29,399 nt of DNA from Lachnospiraceae bacterium UBA935 (GTDB taxonomy: Bacteria; Bacillota; Clostridia; Lachnospirales; Lachnospiraceae), in NCBI GenBank assembly GCA_002293525.1, contig DBDJ01000010.1, positions 1 to 29,399 on the forward strand, read 5' to 3'. Both the position numbers and the translations under genes were made by a program. Position 1 is the stretch's first letter; every line of letters starts with the position of its first letter. This document shows positions 8,220-16,197 of the stretch, one piece after another. Under the pieces are notes generated by a model, which saw only the letters and a program-made list of their open reading frames with translations, was not told where the DNA came from and did not search any database.

Positions 8220-8277
8220 GATGACACTCCTTTCTAATGTATGATCCGACTTATATGCTGATCTGACTAATGTTAAT

Positions 8278-8304
8278 ATTATACCAAATATATCCAGTAT
8301 ACAA
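8278..8304 (-). promoter_or_regulatory. Promoter of the chemotaxis receptor gene
   Basis: On the minus strand TTGTAT (8304-8299) and TATAAT (8283-8278) are spaced by 15 bases, with an extended -10 TGG immediately before TATAAT that offsets the short spacer. It lies about 60 bp upstream of the ATG at 8219. Confidence 0.6.
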
Positions 8305-8368
8305 GTGTTTTTTGATCTGAATGCCTTGAATGCATCAGGCAAATAAAAACGGGAGCGGCGCAAACGGG

Positions 8369-8578
8369 TCAGTAAAGCCGGTCTTCTTCCAGGAAATAAT
8401 CGATGGTCACGTTGAAATAGCGGGCCAGCACCTGTAATTTGTCTGTCTTAGGATTGCTCCTGCCGGTTTTCCAGTCTGATAAGGTTGACTGGTGGATTCC
8501 GGTATCCTTTGAAACCGCATAAGAATTAATACCATGTTCGTCTAACAGTGATTTGTACCTGTCGTAAGATACTATCAT
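8369..8578 (-). CDS. Small XRE-family HTH repressor
   Basis: 69-residue DNA-binding protein consisting of little more than one Cro/C1-type helix-turn-helix (INSYAVSKDTGIHQSTLSDW followed by KTGRSNPKTDKL) with an end typical of the family (FNVTIDYFLEED). AAGGAGGT six bases before the ATG supports the start. It is divergent from a related XRE gene at 8795, and both contain the same TGIHxSTxSDWKxGxSxPK recognition helix region. They probably bind the same operator, which lies between them. Autoregulation is inferred. No phage genes accompany it. Confidence 0.9.
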   Translation of the reverse strand: MIVSYDRYKSLLDEHGINSYAVSKDTGIHQSTLSDWKTGRSNPKTDKLQVLARYFNVTIDYFLEEDRLY

Positions 8579-8619
8579 TTCCCTACCTCCTTAGTTTTTC
8601 AAAAATTTTTAAAAAATGC

Positions 8620-8701
8620 TTGAAATTAGTTGGGATTTTCCATATAATGGTATTAGCGGACTACAATTATAGGAAGGTTTGCATCTTTGGAAAATCCCAA
8701 C
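8620..8701. promoter_or_regulatory. Divergent promoter/operator of the two XRE genes
   Basis: A perfect 13-bp inverted repeat is seen: GTTGGGATTTTCC at 8629-8641 and GGAAAATCCCAAC at 8689-8701. The plus-strand promoter is near consensus: TTGAAA (8620-8625), a 17-base spacer, TATAAT (8643-8648); the left half-site fills the spacer. On the minus strand TATAAT occurs at 8671-8666, with the right half-site covering its -35 position (weak hexamer). Each half-site thus overlaps one promoter, the expected layout for mutual or autorepression by the flanking regulators. Two dimers, or one looped tetramer, could bind. Confidence 0.8.
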
Positions 8702-8794
8702 CTACATTTTATTATAGTTCTGGATGGGGAAATTTTCAAGTACCTTTTTATAAAAAATTCCAAAAAATTACAAAAACTTTTAAGGAGGTACATA

Positions 8795-9160
8795 ATGTAC
8801 GAAATTTTTGCAGAACTTTTGAAGAAAAAAGGGGTAAGGGCGGCAGCCGTGTCGCAGGCTACCGGTATCCATCCGTCAACTTTTTCCGACTGGAAAAGCG
8901 GGAAAAGCCGGCCGAAGCAGGAAAAACTAGTAAAGATAGCCGCTTATTTTAACGTAACTGTTGATTATCTGCTGAACCGGGAAGAACACCGGATCGAAAA
9001 GAGCATGGTCGCCATTGACAGGGAGACCTATGATATTATCACTATGAAACCGATGCAGACGCTGATTTCCGCTTACCGGCAGGCGAAGGATAATAAGCGG
9101 CTGGATGACCATGTTGAGTTAATGCTGGCCTTTCACAGAAAAGACCTGGAGAGGAAATAA
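8795..9160 (+). CDS. XRE-family HTH regulator with C-terminal helical extension
   Basis: 121-residue regulator. The N-terminal Cro/C1-type helix-turn-helix (residues 1-65) includes TGIHPSTFSDWKSGKSRPK, and a roughly 55-residue tail (MVAIDRETYDIITMKPMQTL onward) is likely an oligomerisation or effector part. AAGGAGGT four bases before the ATG at 8795 fixes the start; the frame stays open further upstream, but only through the operator/leader. It is divergent from the smaller XRE gene at 8369 and shares its operator. The role is probably local repression; targets outside this pair cannot be seen. Confidence 0.9.
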   Translation: MYEIFAELLKKKGVRAAAVSQATGIHPSTFSDWKSGKSRPKQEKLVKIAAYFNVTVDYLLNREEHRIEKSMVAIDRETYDIITMKPMQTLISAYRQAKDNKRLDDHVELMLAFHRKDLERK

Positions 9161-9219
9161 ACGTAGCATGGGAAACCGATATGGACAGGATTGAAAGTAC
9201 TGCAAGTGTTTGTCAGGAT

Positions 9220-9270
9220 TCAGAGGGATATTGCGCAGCTGTCACCGCGCCGGCCGCACTTTCCCTCTGA
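9220..9270. terminator. Possible bidirectional stem-loop between convergent genes
   Basis: Arms TCAGAGGGA (9220-9228) and TCCCTCTGA (9262-9270) enclose a GC-rich loop that can form an inner GCGC stem. It separates the plus-strand XRE gene from the minus-strand VWA gene. There is no clear T run, so assignment as a terminator is tentative. Confidence 0.4.
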
Positions 9271-9274
9271 TTGC

Positions 9275-12200
9275 TTACTGATCATCCCGGTCCTGTTTCC
9301 TCTTCAGCAGCTGACCCATATCCAGCAGATCCGGTTCGGATCCTTTTTTATTTTTATACTTTTTTTCTGACTTTTCGCTGGTTCCCCTGCTGCTGTTCCG
9401 GCTTGCCTCCGCTTCAGCCCCCGCTGATTCTGCCACAGCGTACTTCACCGGTTCCCTGACTGACATAACGGATTCCCTCTCGGGCGGCTCAGCCGGCATA
9501 GGCATAGGCGTATTCCGTACCGCCGCATCCTCCGGATGGCGGCCGCGACGGCCGGTATGTGCCGCTATCCACGACCCGGCTCTTGTAAGCCCGGCGCTTC
9601 CCTGGCCCCAGATATCAAGGCCCAGTCTCCGGATCATGATGTCAAATATCAGTAAGGCTAACGCGGCAATCAGCAGCGGCACCGTCAGGCTGATCCGGGC
9701 GCTGACGTTTTCCAGCCTTTCCTGCCAGATATTATCGCTGAAGGTAAGCATGGCGGCACCGGTCTGACCGGCAAAGCCGGCCAGGGCGCCGTCGTTCTCA
9801 CGGAAACGGTATTCTTCGGAATATTGTCTGGCAACGGCGGTGTTGGCATTTTTAACCGTGCTTCCGTCCTGCTGCTTGCGGATGTTGATCCCGTATATGC
9901 CGACCTCGTCAGTCGGGAGAACCGTCTCAAACTCGCCCGGAGCCACCGCTGTCAGCTCGATCTCCTGGCTTTGGCCGTCGGCATCGGTCATGACACCGGT
10001 CACGGCAGTGGCGGCATCGTATTCGTCAGTATAATAGCGGATCACGGTGCCGCTGTCTGCTTGTTCCACCATCACATAGTCCTCGCCCAGGTCGGTATCC
10101 GAGATCGTGTACTGGATAATGTTCTGCCACAGCAGCGGGTAGTTTTCCCAGCGGGCAAAATTCCCCGTCCATTCGTTGGTTCCGTCGCTGTTCCAAGCCA
10201 CCGTCCGGCCCAGGCCATACTGCCATACGGACAGCAGCGGGTCAGTTTTGGGCGATTCCAGCAGGACATTGGCCGTCGTCTTCGCCGATGCCGCCACATA
10301 GCCGTGAAGCTCGGGGCTTCCTTCTTCAAATACCCCCTGCAGGATGATGCTGTTGCTGGTAATGACCGGAACGAAGGTTTCGTTTATCAGGTACGACTTG
10401 GCTGACAGATAGACTTCCTGGGCAAAGATACGCGGGATGTTGCTATTGATATCCGTATAATAATATCTGCCGCCGCAGGTCTCCGCGATCTCGTTCAGCA
10501 GCAACTGATCCGAGCCCGAGCCGGCCGCAACCGTCGATACGGTGATGCCGGCGGCATTGATCTCGGAATAGAGCTCGTCATATTGGCGGAAGGAATCCTG
10601 TCCGTCGGTCAGCAGGATGATGTGCTTTAACACGGCGTCCTGCTCATCAATCGCCAGGGCTGCCTGAGCCAGTGCCGGATAGATGCTGGTGCCGCCGCCA
10701 TAGCCGATCGTTTCGACAGCGCTTTTGATGGCTTCGATATCATCGGCCTGGCGCGGTTCCACGATCCAGTTGTACTGGTCGTCAAAGGCCAGGACACCGA
10801 CGATGTCGGTTCCCCGCAAGCTGCCGAGGGCTTCGACGGCGGCCCGCTTGGCCAGATCCAGGCCGGTTATTGAGGAATTTTCCTCTGACGGCGACGACAT
10901 GCTCCCCGACTGGTCGATCACCATGATGACCGCCGTCTTGGGAATCTCCTTCTCGCCCTGGAGTTCCATCTGTACCGGCAGCACCTCTTCCAGCACTGTA
11001 TTGTCATAATTCCCCAAAGCATAGCTGTTGCTGCCGCCGATGCAGATAAAGCCGCCGGCAAAATCTTTGATATAAGTAGCCAGGTTGTTGACAAAGCTCT
11101 GGCGCAGGTCGTCGTAATATACATCAAGGGTAATGACGCATTTATACTGATTCAGTTCCATGATGGTACCGGGAGCGCCGCTGGGGGGCATTATATCGTA
11201 TTCCATCCCGATACTGTCAAGGATGGCGGCAAATTCAGCCCCTTTATCCGCTTCGCCTTCGATGACCAGGAGCCTGGGCTTGGCTTCTACCTGGGTAAAG
11301 GAAACATATTGGTTGTTTTCGGTGAGGCTGTCTCCCGGGGCCTCCACTACCGCCCGGTAGCTCTGGATATTGCCTTCTTTGCCTACATCCTGAAAAACAA
11401 ACTGGTTCTCGCCGGTATTCAGGCTGACGGTTTTCTGGTCTTTGAGCTCACGGCCGGCATACAGGCTGATCAAGGCCTCGGTGCGGATATTGGAGGTCAC
11501 GGTAACCGTGACGTTAAAAACATCGTCTACGTGGATGATATCCGGTGTCCTCAGACCGCTGACATACACTTCGGCCGCCTGCATGATGCCGTCTTCCAGC
11601 CTGATTATGCCAAGGTCGATATTATTCCTCACCAGCTCGGCGGCCACCAGCGACATGTCGCCCTCGTTCTGGGAACCGTCGGTAATCAGCACCAGCCTTT
11701 TGGCCGTGTCTTCATCGAACATCGAAAGCCCCACCAGAATAGCCTTTTCAATATTGGTGGCGGTCGCCTGAGGGGCCGTGGAAAGCTGACTGAAGCTGCG
11801 CTGGTCGGTCAGGACAGAATCAATCGTCGCCGTCTTACCGAAGGTAACGATCCCGAAGGAATTGCCTTTGGGCATACCGGCGACAGCATCCTTGAGGTAT
11901 TCTTCGATGGCCTCACGGTTTGCGGCCATGCTGTCGGAAAGGTCAACCAAAAATATCGTGGCGGCCCGTTGGCTTACCAGGTTAAGTCTGATTCCCGCAA
12001 GAGCCAGGAGCAGGCAAAGGAAAATCACTCCCCGGATAATGAGATACTGCCTTTTTCGGCTGCTCCTCACCTGCCTGGCATAGACGAACCACTCGACGAT
12101 TAGGAACAGGACCGCCGCCAGGATGAACCAGCTCCTGATCTCACGCCCGCCAGAAAGTCGGCCGGTAAATTGGGCGCCGCCCTCCATGGCGGAAACCGGG

Positions 12201-13738
12201 ACTACCTGAGACTCTTCGGCGGCCGGAAAATTATCCAGGCTGACCGCTCCGGTCCCGCTGCCGAACAGCTCCGCGGTTAAGGCCATGATGAACAGCGGGA
12301 ATTCCGCCTGCAAGGCCAGGTCGGTTTCATGGATGTCAAAACCGAGGACAGCGACCCGTCTACTGTCCTTGACCCCATAGTAGCCGATGCACTGGCTGTC
12401 ATTGCCTGTCAGCAGGATCCGGCCCCATTCGGGGAGCGCATATACGGCAGCCGAATTGACACCGAAGGAAAAACCGCCTGCATAACCGGTGGCAGCATTT
12501 TCCGCCAGGGTCAGCATGACCTGGGTCTGCAGGCCTTCGCTTTGAAAGTACCCGCCGCTGTTTTCATTGTCAGTCTGATTAAAGATCAGCAGGGCACTGT
12601 CCTTAGGTACTTCGTCGAAGCTTTCCGGCAGCATCCCGTCAAAAATATAAAGATCGTACTCTTCCGTGGCGGAAAGCAGCACGCTTGTATCATCGGCCTT
12701 ATAGAGATCAACGGTGTCATCAACGGTCAGGGCCTTTTCCAGGAACAGATTGCCTTGGGAAAAAAGCAGGACTTTGTGTTCCGACGCTTCCGTCATCGCC
12801 GTCCTGGCATTGTTATCCGCCGGCAGGTCATCCTTTTCCTGAATCTCCGCTTTCAGGATGACCGGCTGGTCCCCGTCGCCCGGCTGCGGCAGCTCCAGAT
12901 CCTCAAAGTAGACAACCTCGCTGCCGCCGGCCGGCAGGGTTACCGAGACAATGTCCAGCAGGACATCGTCAGCATACAGGTTTACGTCACTGCTCACTTC
13001 CCGGTCGGCATAATTGCTCAGCTTGGCCAGCACCGTCAAGGACTCCTCGGCAGCATAGCTGATATAGTCAAGGGACAGGTTATCGCCTTCAGAATAAAGA
13101 TCCACCACCGTAACAGCCTCTTCTCCGACACTCTGGACGAGCGGCGCGGTTTCAAAGGCGGTATCGGTAAACAGGACAATCCGGCAGCTTTCCATGTTCT
13201 GCGCCAGGGAAGCCGCCATGTCAGTGGCATTGTCCAGGTTTCCCGCGACATTGGCCGGCTCGATCCGGGAAATCGCCCGCTTCAGCTCGCTCTTGTCGCT
13301 TCCGTTGTAGATGATGTCCGTATCGGCACCGGAGAGCAGCAGGATCACCCGGCTGCCTTCATTAAGCCGGTCGGCAAAGTCGCCGGCCCGGACAAGCTGC
13401 TCATCCAGGCGGCTGCGGCCGCCCTCATAGTGATACTGCATGCTGGCACTGTTATCTAAGACCATGATGACATTGGCTGCCCCGCTGCCGCCGTTACGGA
13501 GCAGCGGCGCCATCAGCCCGATGATGATCAGGACAGCACAAAGGATCTGCAGGTACATCAGTATATTTTGTTTCAGTTTTTCCCAGGGAGTAGTGGCTTC
13601 CAGGTTCTGATAGATTTCTTTCCAGAGAAAAATGGATGAAAAGTCTTCCTCCTTGGCTTTCTGTTTCAAAAGATACAGCAATATGATAGCAGGAACACAG
13701 ACCAGCAGCGCTAACGGCCACAAATTTCCGAATGTCAT
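9275..13738 (-). CDS. Giant fused BatA / triple VWA / GATase-like membrane protein
   Basis: 1487-residue membrane protein. The N-terminus is a BatA-type double membrane segment (helices about 6-24 and 58-78, with FSSIFLWKEI between). VWA domain 1 has a metal site DNSAS at 95-99. A second membrane pair lies at about 545-590, followed by VWA domain 2 (DLSDS, 599-603), a class I GATase-like fold (GGFICIGGSNSYALG, about 890-905), VWA domain 3 (DQSGS, 942-946), a final helix near 1375-1395 and a charged cytoplasmic tail. All three metal-ion (DxSxS) motifs are intact. BatA-VWA and VWA-GATase-like proteins are commonly separate genes beside MoxR and DUF58 in Firmicutes; here they are one chain. MoxR/VWA pairs act as chaperone-like systems at the membrane; the target is unknown. 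It follows the DUF58 gene by 29 bp, so it is in the same operon. The ribosome binding site is weak (GGGG seven bases upstream). Confidence 0.9.
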   Translation of the reverse strand: MTFGNLWPLALLVCVPAIILLYLLKQKAKEEDFSSIFLWKEIYQNLEATTPWEKLKQNILMYLQILCAVLIIIGLMAPLLRNGGSGAANVIMVLDNSASMQYHYEGGRSRLDEQLVRAGDFADRLNEGSRVILLLSGADTDIIYNGSDKSELKRAISRIEPANVAGNLDNATDMAASLAQNMESCRIVLFTDTAFETAPLVQSVGEEAVTVVDLYSEGDNLSLDYISYAAEESLTVLAKLSNYADREVSSDVNLYADDVLLDIVSVTLPAGGSEVVYFEDLELPQPGDGDQPVILKAEIQEKDDLPADNNARTAMTEASEHKVLLFSQGNLFLEKALTVDDTVDLYKADDTSVLLSATEEYDLYIFDGMLPESFDEVPKDSALLIFNQTDNENSGGYFQSEGLQTQVMLTLAENAATGYAGGFSFGVNSAAVYALPEWGRILLTGNDSQCIGYYGVKDSRRVAVLGFDIHETDLALQAEFPLFIMALTAELFGSGTGAVSLDNFPAAEESQVVPVSAMEGGAQFTGRLSGGREIRSWFILAAVLFLIVEWFVYARQVRSSRKRQYLIIRGVIFLCLLLALAGIRLNLVSQRAATIFLVDLSDSMAANREAIEEYLKDAVAGMPKGNSFGIVTFGKTATIDSVLTDQRSFSQLSTAPQATATNIEKAILVGLSMFDEDTAKRLVLITDGSQNEGDMSLVAAELVRNNIDLGIIRLEDGIMQAAEVYVSGLRTPDIIHVDDVFNVTVTVTSNIRTEALISLYAGRELKDQKTVSLNTGENQFVFQDVGKEGNIQSYRAVVEAPGDSLTENNQYVSFTQVEAKPRLLVIEGEADKGAEFAAILDSIGMEYDIMPPSGAPGTIMELNQYKCVITLDVYYDDLRQSFVNNLATYIKDFAGGFICIGGSNSYALGNYDNTVLEEVLPVQMELQGEKEIPKTAVIMVIDQSGSMSSPSEENSSITGLDLAKRAAVEALGSLRGTDIVGVLAFDDQYNWIVEPRQADDIEAIKSAVETIGYGGGTSIYPALAQAALAIDEQDAVLKHIILLTDGQDSFRQYDELYSEINAAGITVSTVAAGSGSDQLLLNEIAETCGGRYYYTDINSNIPRIFAQEVYLSAKSYLINETFVPVITSNSIILQGVFEEGSPELHGYVAASAKTTANVLLESPKTDPLLSVWQYGLGRTVAWNSDGTNEWTGNFARWENYPLLWQNIIQYTISDTDLGEDYVMVEQADSGTVIRYYTDEYDAATAVTGVMTDADGQSQEIELTAVAPGEFETVLPTDEVGIYGINIRKQQDGSTVKNANTAVARQYSEEYRFRENDGALAGFAGQTGAAMLTFSDNIWQERLENVSARISLTVPLLIAALALLIFDIMIRRLGLDIWGQGSAGLTRAGSWIAAHTGRRGRHPEDAAVRNTPMPMPAEPPERESVMSVREPVKYAVAESAGAEAEASRNSSRGTSEKSEKKYKNKKGSEPDLLDMGQLLKRKQDRDDQ

Positions 13739-13767
13739 TTTGATACCCCATATCCGCTTTTGCGGAT

Positions 13768-14652
13768 TTATCCCACGAAAAATTTCTTCATTCCTTCCAG
13801 CAGCACCTTTTCCAGCTCCTCATCGGAGCAGACAAACAGATAATGCAGCTGGTATTTCTTGCTGATCCGCTCCATGTGCTGGCGGAAAGCCTTAAGCTGA
13901 CCGTTATAATTGCGGATCGCGGTATTGGACATGGTGACGCGGAGCCTCTCGCCGGTTTCCATGTCACGCAGGTCAACGGTCCCCTCAATCCGGATATCCG
14001 TTTCTTCCCTGGCCATAATGTGGATCAGAATAATGTCCTGCTTCTTATATTTGAGATAACGGACGCCCTCGCCGATGCCGGCCGGATCCAGAAAGTCGCT
14101 GATAATGACCGAGACGCCTTTGCCGCGGATGTCCCGGCTCCGGATCGCCTGGCTTAATGAAGTCTTGCCGGCAAATTCAAAGGTTTCCAGCTCCGTCAGG
14201 ATTCTTTGCAAGGCTTTCCTTCCTGTGAGCCCCTTCCCTACGGTCAGGGAATCTTCCTTCACCGCGCTGACCGAGACGCGGTCGAGGTTGTTCAGGATGA
14301 TATAGGACAGTGCTCCGGCGATCCGCAACGCCATCGTCGATTTGGGCTGTTCGCCGAAACACATAGACTTGCTGGTGTCGATAAAAATATGAAAGACGGC
14401 CTCCTTTTCTTCCATAAATTCCTTGATATACAGCCTGTCCATGCGCCCATAGGCATTCCAGTCGATCCGGCGGACATCGTCTCCGGGCATATATTCCCGA
14501 AAATCGGAAAACTCCACGGAACTGCCTTTGGCACTGGACTTACGGATTCCGCTCAGACCCTGGCTGAGGCGCATGTTCATGCTGAATCGTAAGGTATTCA
14601 GTTTTTTAAAGAACTGGCTGTCAAATATCCTGTCTTCATTCATATGCATCAT
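13768..14652 (-). CDS. DUF58 (BatA-operon) VWA-like protein
   Basis: 294-residue soluble protein of the DUF58 family, usual partner of MoxR ATPases. The signature is at about 43-65 (EFSDFREYMPGDDVRRIDW), followed by NAYGRMDRLYIKEFMEE. A VWA-like fold begins at about 88 with DTSKS (92-96), a plausible metal site. It lacks the membrane helices found in longer DUF58 proteins. The start is not certain: the ATG at 14652 lies in the last of three 18-bp repeats, each carrying GATGGAATG, and a second in-frame ATG lies at 14643. The gene follows moxR by 27 bp and precedes the VWA fusion by 29 bp, so all three are probably co-transcribed and work as one complex. What the complex acts on is not shown. 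Confidence 0.92.
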   Translation of the reverse strand: MMHMNEDRIFDSQFFKKLNTLRFSMNMRLSQGLSGIRKSSAKGSSVEFSDFREYMPGDDVRRIDWNAYGRMDRLYIKEFMEEKEAVFHIFIDTSKSMCFGEQPKSTMALRIAGALSYIILNNLDRVSVSAVKEDSLTVGKGLTGRKALQRILTELETFEFAGKTSLSQAIRSRDIRGKGVSVIISDFLDPAGIGEGVRYLKYKKQDIILIHIMAREETDIRIEGTVDLRDMETGERLRVTMSNTAIRNYNGQLKAFRQHMERISKKYQLHYLFVCSDEELEKVLLEGMKKFFVG

Positions 14653-14701
14653 TCCATCTCGCTATATCATTCCATCGCGCTATATCATTCCATCTTGCTG
14701 T
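14648..14701 (-). repeat. Three 18-bp tandem repeats at the moxR/DUF58 junction
   Basis: On the minus strand the unit is ATAGCGAGATGGAATGAT, present three times with 1-3 changes (14701-14684, 14683-14666, 14665-14648). The first transcribed copy encodes the last residues of MoxR, the second begins with the moxR stop (TAG), and the third provides the ribosome-binding-like GATGG and the ATG of the DUF58 gene. Each unit contains the same ATG; in the second unit it would give only Met-Ile-stop. Confidence 0.9.
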
Positions 14702-15756
14702 TTAATAATTTCGCCGATCAGCATGTCTGGTGTCACGCCATCCGATATCGCTTCAAAATTACAGATCAGGCGGTGACGCAAAGCAGGATAGGCCACGCTG
14801 CGGATATCATCGAATGCCACATTGTAACGGCCTGACATAAATGCTCTGGCCTTCGCTGTCTTGAGCATCGCCTGAGCGGCCCTGGGGCTGGCTCCGTTGG
14901 CGACATACTTTCTGGTGACTTCCGGCGCTTCGCTGAGTTCCGGATGGGTGGCCACGACCAGTGACAGCATATAATCCATGACCGCATCGGCTACCGGCAT
15001 GTCATTGAGTATCTGCCTGATCTGCATAATTTCCGGCCCGGTAAGAACAGCGTTCAGCTGCGGCCTGTGATTGGTCACCGTAATATCCATGATCACTTTC
15101 AGTTCCGACTGCGTGGGAAAGCCGACGTTGATTTTCAGCAGAAAGCGGTCAAGTTGCGCCTCCGGCAGGGGATAGGTTCCCTCGTTTTCAATCGGGTTCT
15201 GCGTCGCCAGTACCATAAAAGGCTGCGGCAGGACATAGGTTTCTTTGCCGACTGTGACTGTTTTTTCCTGCATCGCCTCCAGCAGTGCCGCCTGAGTCTT
15301 AGGGGTGGCACGGTTGATCTCGTCAGCCAGGACAATATGGGCAAAGATCGGACCTTGCTGGAAACGGAAGCGGTTGCCGCCCTCTTCCTTGACAATCAGA
15401 TTGGTTCCGGTCACGTCGGCCGGCATCAGATCAGGCGTAAACTGAATCCGAGAAAAGGACAGGTCCAGCACACGCGACACGGCTTTAACCAGCTCCGTTT
15501 TGCCGAGGCCGGGGACGCCCTCCAGCAAGACATTGCCGTCTGACAGGATGGCCAGCAGAACCTGCCGGATCACGTCCTGCTGCCCGATGATGGCTTTGCC
15601 GATTTCGGCTTCGCAGGCTCTGATCTTTTCAATCATGCTGTTGATCTGGGTTTCCGTGACCGCCGCTGTGACCGGAGCCGCTGTGACCGGAACCTCGGTG
15701 ACCGGGTTTCCGGTGACCGGTTCTTTGATGTTCGGAGTTTTGGTAAGATGACTCAT
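14680..15756 (-). CDS. MoxR-family AAA+ ATPase
   Basis: 358-residue ATPase. Walker A GVPGLGKT (80-87), Walker B IVLADEINR, sensor 1 region VLATQNPIENEGTYPLPEAQ, and the arginine-finger/lid region typical of MoxR. MoxR proteins couple ATP hydrolysis to remodelling or insertion of partner complexes with VWA-domain cofactors, here the DUF58 and VWA-fusion genes directly downstream. An unusual N-terminal extension contains repeated P-V-T motifs (EPVTGNPVTEVPVTAAPVTA), apparently a GTGACCGG-based microrepeat expansion, before the normal domain starts near 38. The start is fixed by AGGGAGGT five bases before the ATG. It is the first gene after the 765-bp intergenic block; a weak promoter (TTAACA, about 17 bases, ATAACA) may lie just upstream. 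Confidence 0.96.
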   Translation of the reverse strand: MSHLTKTPNIKEPVTGNPVTEVPVTAAPVTAAVTETQINSMIEKIRACEAEIGKAIIGQQDVIRQVLLAILSDGNVLLEGVPGLGKTELVKAVSRVLDLSFSRIQFTPDLMPADVTGTNLIVKEEGGNRFRFQQGPIFAHIVLADEINRATPKTQAALLEAMQEKTVTVGKETYVLPQPFMVLATQNPIENEGTYPLPEAQLDRFLLKINVGFPTQSELKVIMDITVTNHRPQLNAVLTGPEIMQIRQILNDMPVADAVMDYMLSLVVATHPELSEAPEVTRKYVANGASPRAAQAMLKTAKARAFMSGRYNVAFDDIRSVAYPALRHRLICNFEAISDGVTPDMLIGEIIKQQDGMI

Positions 15757-15835
15757 AAGTACCTCCCTTTATTCTTGCCGATTAGTGTTATTGTTCATCC
15801 CTCGTTACTGTTAATATCATTAAATTTAATTGTGA

Positions 15836-15974
15836 GTAGCGGGGGCCCGGGAACCGGAGAGCTAAAAACGCCGCTTCCAGAGAGAAAACGGGCCATAACC
15901 TCGAGGTGTTTTGCGCTGTTCTTGCGCATAATCCCGAGTTGTGCAGGCGCCAAATCGCATGTTTTAGCGATTTG
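15836..15974. other. Structured intergenic element, hairpins 1 and 2
   Basis: This GC-rich stretch differs from its AT-rich surroundings and has no convincing gene. A first imperfect hairpin spans 15900-15938 (outer CTCG/CGAG, inner TGCGC/GCGCA around TGTTCTT). A second is perfect: CAAATCGC (15951-15958) and GCGATTTG (15967-15974) with an 8-base loop. Together with the long hairpin just to the right they look like a compact structured or miniature mobile element. Short open frames on both strands here show no family features. Confidence 0.5.
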
Positions 15975-15981
15975 TGTGCAT

Positions 15982-16064
15982 AAAGTAACTGTGGAGCAGT
16001 GGTTTGATGCACTTTGGCTAGGGTCTGAACAGTAACCATCAAACCACTGCTCCACAGTTACTTT
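15982..16064. repeat. 28-bp perfect inverted repeat (long hairpin)
   Basis: The arms at 15982-16009 and 16037-16064 are exact reverse complements over 28 bases (AAAGTAACTGTGGAGCAGTG plus GTTTGATG), separated by 27 bases. On the plus strand the right arm runs into a T-rich tract (CTTTTTCTT), so it could end plus-strand transcription, but the stem is far longer and better matched than ordinary terminators. Its perfection implies recent origin or function, such as the end of a miniature inverted-repeat element or a structured RNA. It lies 11 bp left of the antisense RNA promoter of the toxin-antitoxin locus. Confidence 0.85.
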
Positions 16065-16074
16065 TTCTTGGCTA

Positions 16075-16103
16075 TTGACATGTCAACACCAAGATGCTAA
16101 TAT
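16075..16103 (+). promoter_or_regulatory. Promoter of the antisense RNA
   Basis: Consensus -35 TTGACA (16075-16080), a 17-base spacer, and -10 TAATAT (16098-16103). The -35 is part of the palindrome TTGACATGTCAA (16075-16086). No coding sequence with a ribosome binding site follows, only a short RNA ending in a strong terminator. Confidence 0.75.
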
Positions 16104-16109
16104 GTGAAT

Positions 16110-16197
16110 AGAAAGAGGCGCTACCCATAGACGGTCACCTCGGTAAATAGTTACTAAAAAGCAGCTTATTATCCTTGGAGTGGACGGCTGCTTTTTT
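16110..16197 (+). ncRNA. Putative antisense antitoxin RNA of a type I toxin-antitoxin locus
   Basis: A transcript of about 88 bases is predicted from the strong promoter at 16075-16103 to the intrinsic terminator with arms AAAAAGCAGC (16156-16165) and GCTGCTTTTT (16187-16196) followed by a T run. It overlaps, in antisense, the last ten codons and 3' region of a small hydrophobic frame on the minus strand (16169-16315). Its 5' end carries GGCGCTACCC then CGGTCACC (16117-16139), which recurs in similar form at the 5' end of the predicted toxin mRNA. This matches the geometry of TxpA/RatA- and Fst-like loci in Firmicutes, with overlapping convergent transcripts. Boundaries are inferred. Confidence 0.6.

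Noticed and set aside
8220..8363. 48-residue N-terminal extension of the chemotaxis receptor
   Set aside because: It crosses the TTGTAT/TATAAT promoter and lacks a ribosome binding site, while the ATG at 8219 has AAAGGAG and leads straight into the membrane helix.
11309..13459. Two long plus-strand open frames (264 and 376 residues) opposite the VWA fusion gene
   Set aside because: They lie wholly within the coding strand complement of a gene with clear domains, have no ribosome binding sites and show His/Gln/Gly-rich shadow composition.
15788..16055. Small overlapping frames of 84-95 residues on both strands in the moxR upstream gap
   Set aside because: They read through the perfect hairpin on both strands, have no ribosome binding site and no recognisable features; the DNA is better read as a structured element.
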